NCBI RefSeq assembly: GCF_900168265.1
Contig: NZ_FVZF01000018.1
Span: forward strand, 1-64,000
DNA length: 64,000 bases
Direction: 5' to 3'
Origin: Salegentibacter salarius
GTDB lineage: Bacteria; Bacteroidota; Bacteroidia; Flavobacteriales; Flavobacteriaceae
The notes beneath the pieces were generated by a model, which had not been told where the DNA came from, ran no database searches, and saw nothing but the letters and a program-made list of their open reading frames with translations. The translations under genes and the position numbers were made by a program. This document shows, piece by piece, positions 62,252 through 64,000 of the stretch (positions within the stretch are counted from its first letter, which is position 1; every line of letters begins with the position of its first letter).

Positions 62252-64000
62252 TTAGTAAAGCGACTTGATTTTACGCAATTTTTCTTTCCAAACTTCAAGC
62301 TGCTCTTTTTGGTTAGCGATATTTTTGTGTACGTCCTGTACTAAAGGATTATCTTCATCTACATTAGAGAAGAATTGCAGGTTATTTTCCAACTGCCTAA
62401 TTTCAGCTCTAGTTTCTTCTATTTTCTTGGTTAAGAAATAATGCTCGTTGCGAAGTTTTTTATCGTCGTCAGCATCATTTAAAGCCTGTACTTTATTTTC
62501 GTATTTAAGCATTTCAGCTTTGGTGTGATCTACATCCAGCTTATTAAAAAGCTGATCCAGGGCTTTGTTGAATTTCCCTTCAATAAAACGCTTATTATAA
62601 GGTACACGGCCTAAATTTTTCCAGTCTTCAATAAACTGTTTTATTTTAGGTAGATCTTGTTTTTTATCGCCGCTAAGCTCAACAGCCTTCACCTGTTCCA
62701 GCAACTCTTTTTTCTTGTCAAAAGCTTCGAACTCTTCTTTGTTCTCGTCTTTACGTGTTTCGTGCAGACGCTCAAAGTAGTGATTACAGGCTGCTTTAAA
62801 TTGCTTCCAAACCTTGTCACTATCTTTTCTTGGTACGTGGCCAACTTTCTTCCAGTCTGCCTGGATCTTCTTCATTAAAGGCGTTACCGTTTTAAAGTCA
62901 TCGCTATCCTTATTGTCTTCAGCAATTTTGATAAGCTCTTTTTTCTTTTCGAGGTTATCGTATTGTTGCTTTTTTAGATTTTTATAGAACGCGTTTTTAT
63001 TCCGGTTAAATCGGCGAACGGTTTGTTTGAAATCTGTCCAGGTTTCTTCATTTTTACTACGCGGAACTTTCCCGGCATTAAAGAATGCTTCCCTTAGCGC
63101 TTCAATTTCTTTAATCTTCTGCTGCCATTTGTTGTGGCTTTTATAATCTTCGTCTGCAATTACTCTTATCTTCTCAATAATAACCTGCTTGGCTTTCCAG
63201 TTCTCTTCGTAGCGTTCATCTAGCGTATTGAAATACTCCTGGCGTTTATCGTGAATTTGTTTGGTGGCGCTGCTAAAACGATCCCAAATATCTTCACGAA
63301 ACTCTTTGGCAACAGGACCAAGCTCTTCTTTCCACATTTTGTGAAGCATTTGTAACTCCCTAAACGCACGGTTTACATCGGTTTCCTGGGCTAATTCTTC
63401 AGCACGATCAATCACTTTTAATTTTTGATCAAGATTATGTTTAAAATCCAGATCCCGGAACTCACGATTTAAATGTAGAAAATCATAGAAATTCTCTACG
63501 TGATGGTGATAGGTGTTCCAAACGTCGTTATATTTTTCTCGCGGAATTGGTCCCGCAACGCGCCAGCGATCCTGAAGTTCCTTAAAATGCTTGTAAGTGG
63601 TGTTTATATTCTCTTCAACATCAATAAGACCTTTTAATTCTTCAATTATTTCCAGGCGCTTGTCCAGGTTTTTATTAAGGTCTTGTTTAAGTTGTTTGTA
63701 GTAATTATTGCGTTTTTCCCGATAATCGAAATAAAGGGAGTTAAAACGTTTTTTAAGCGGAGTAGAGTAGTGGAAGTCTATAATATTCCCGCCATCGGCA
63801 AGGAATTCCTCTTTTTTCTCCTCTTCCTCTTCATTGAATTTGGCATTGAATTCAGCACGAATTTCAATTACGTGCTCTTTAATAGCCTGTACTTTTTCCT
63901 TTTTAAGCAAAGCTTCAAACTCATCTACGAGCTGCTCTTTGCTCATCGCGTGATAATCTTTTTTCGGAATATCGTGGCGCTCAGCTTTAGTCTCATCTTC
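62252..64000 (-). CDS. DUF349 repeat protein (5' end outside the window)
   Basis: At least 582 residues. The frame stays open past the internal Met at 63946 (MSKEQLVDEF) to the window edge, adding EDETKAERHDIPKKDYHA, so the true start is beyond 64000. Highly charged, helical, with at least five DUF349 repeats carrying W-K-x-x-G-x-V-PR patterns such as WKKVGHVPRKDSDKVW and WKNLGRVPYNKRF. A coiled-coil end (about 490-564) follows. Function in Bacteroidota unknown. Confidence 0.88.
   Translation of the reverse strand, partial: EDETKAERHDIPKKDYHAMSKEQLVDEFEALLKKEKVQAIKEHVIEIRAEFNAKFNEEEEEKKEEFLADGGNIIDFHYSTPLKKRFNSLYFDYREKRNNYYKQLKQDLNKNLDKRLEIIEELKGLIDVEENINTTYKHFKELQDRWRVAGPIPREKYNDVWNTYHHHVENFYDFLHLNREFRDLDFKHNLDQKLKVIDRAEELAQETDVNRAFRELQMLHKMWKEELGPVAKEFREDIWDRFSSATKQIHDKRQEYFNTLDERYEENWKAKQVIIEKIRVIADEDYKSHNKWQQKIKEIEALREAFFNAGKVPRSKNEETWTDFKQTVRRFNRNKNAFYKNLKKQQYDNLEKKKELIKIAEDNKDSDDFKTVTPLMKKIQADWKKVGHVPRKDSDKVWKQFKAACNHYFERLHETRKDENKEEFEAFDKKKELLEQVKAVELSGDKKQDLPKIKQFIEDWKNLGRVPYNKRFIEGKFNKALDQLFNKLDVDHTKAEMLKYENKVQALNDADDDKKLRNEHYFLTKKIEETRAEIRQLENNLQFFSNVDEDNPLVQDVHKNIANQKEQLEVWKEKLRKIKSLY

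Overview
The window is a chromosomal stretch from a Bacteroidota bacterium, almost certainly a marine-type member of the Flavobacteriaceae. A genus near Gramella/Christiangramia, Salegentibacter or Zunongwangia is a guess from gene style, not a search. The evidence is: TAnnTTTG -7 promoter boxes, weak Shine-Dalgarno signals, AT-rich codons, a type IX secretion (T9SS) sorting domain, a PorD-like (DUF4835) protein, the Bacteroidota form of RNA polymerase omega, BshB1 (bacillithiol) and meso-DAP wall genes. Most of the window is core genome. I see no prophage, integron, insertion sequence or CRISPR array.

Layout: 0.1-6 kb holds a DegP-type protease, an operon dapF-GNAT-mltG and a lysozyme-like secreted protein. 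4.9-7.5 kb is a minus-strand operon dnaA, tyrosine phosphatase, RsmI-like methyltransferase. 7.7-12 kb carries a thioesterase, a YigZ protein and the overlapping operon ribD-HAD-EamA. 12-17 kb carries prmC, a LOG-family protein, a VOC protein, ligA and a toxin-antitoxin pair with its own operator. 17-19.7 kb has a 5'-nucleotidase split into two genes and a membrane protein. 19.9-27.4 kb is the housekeeping run dapA, bamD, omega, coaBC, porD-like, recN, fabI. 27.8-32.7 kb has a glycosyltransferase, YbbR-like protein, coaE and a histidine kinase/response regulator pair. 33.2-37.7 kb is one 1503-residue T9SS-exported adhesin-like protein. 38.2-43.1 kb has an L,D-transpeptidase, an unknown secreted protein, a kinase-fold-like membrane-anchored protein and an odd TlpA-like protein. 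43.2-46.6 kb is a run of very small membrane proteins (34-59 aa) around a CPBP protease, most too short for ordinary gene callers. 46.6-64 kb has lysA, an MFS transporter, sucC, trehalase, hutI-hutG, an alcohol dehydrogenase, a trans-sulfuration enzyme, bshB1, tRNA-His, mazG, a methyltransferase and a DUF349 protein cut by the window end.

The most unusual content is between the genes. About two dozen copies of a roughly 29-bp hairpin unit (GTCA, then NN-CTGAA-loop-TTCAG-NN, then TCTAA) sit in gene gaps, mostly as head-to-head inverted pairs. Their variable stem bases change together so that pairing is kept. Two other palindromic families share the same GTCA foot and nest inside one another at 40.1-40.7 kb. 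This resembles REP/BIME elements mobilised by a RAYT-type transposase, but with a different foot sequence, and no such transposase is in the window. A further ~92-bp element occurs in opposite orientation at 52.7 and 61.5 kb.

Together the genes cover lysine/DAP and wall synthesis (dapF, dapA, lysA, mltG, L,D-transpeptidase), outer-membrane assembly and secretion (bamD, porD-like, T9SS cargo), CoA synthesis (coaBC, coaE), DNA maintenance (dnaA, ligA, recN, mazG) and sulfur/thiol metabolism (trans-sulfuration enzyme, bshB1). Coordinates of the repeats and tiny genes were worked out by eye.
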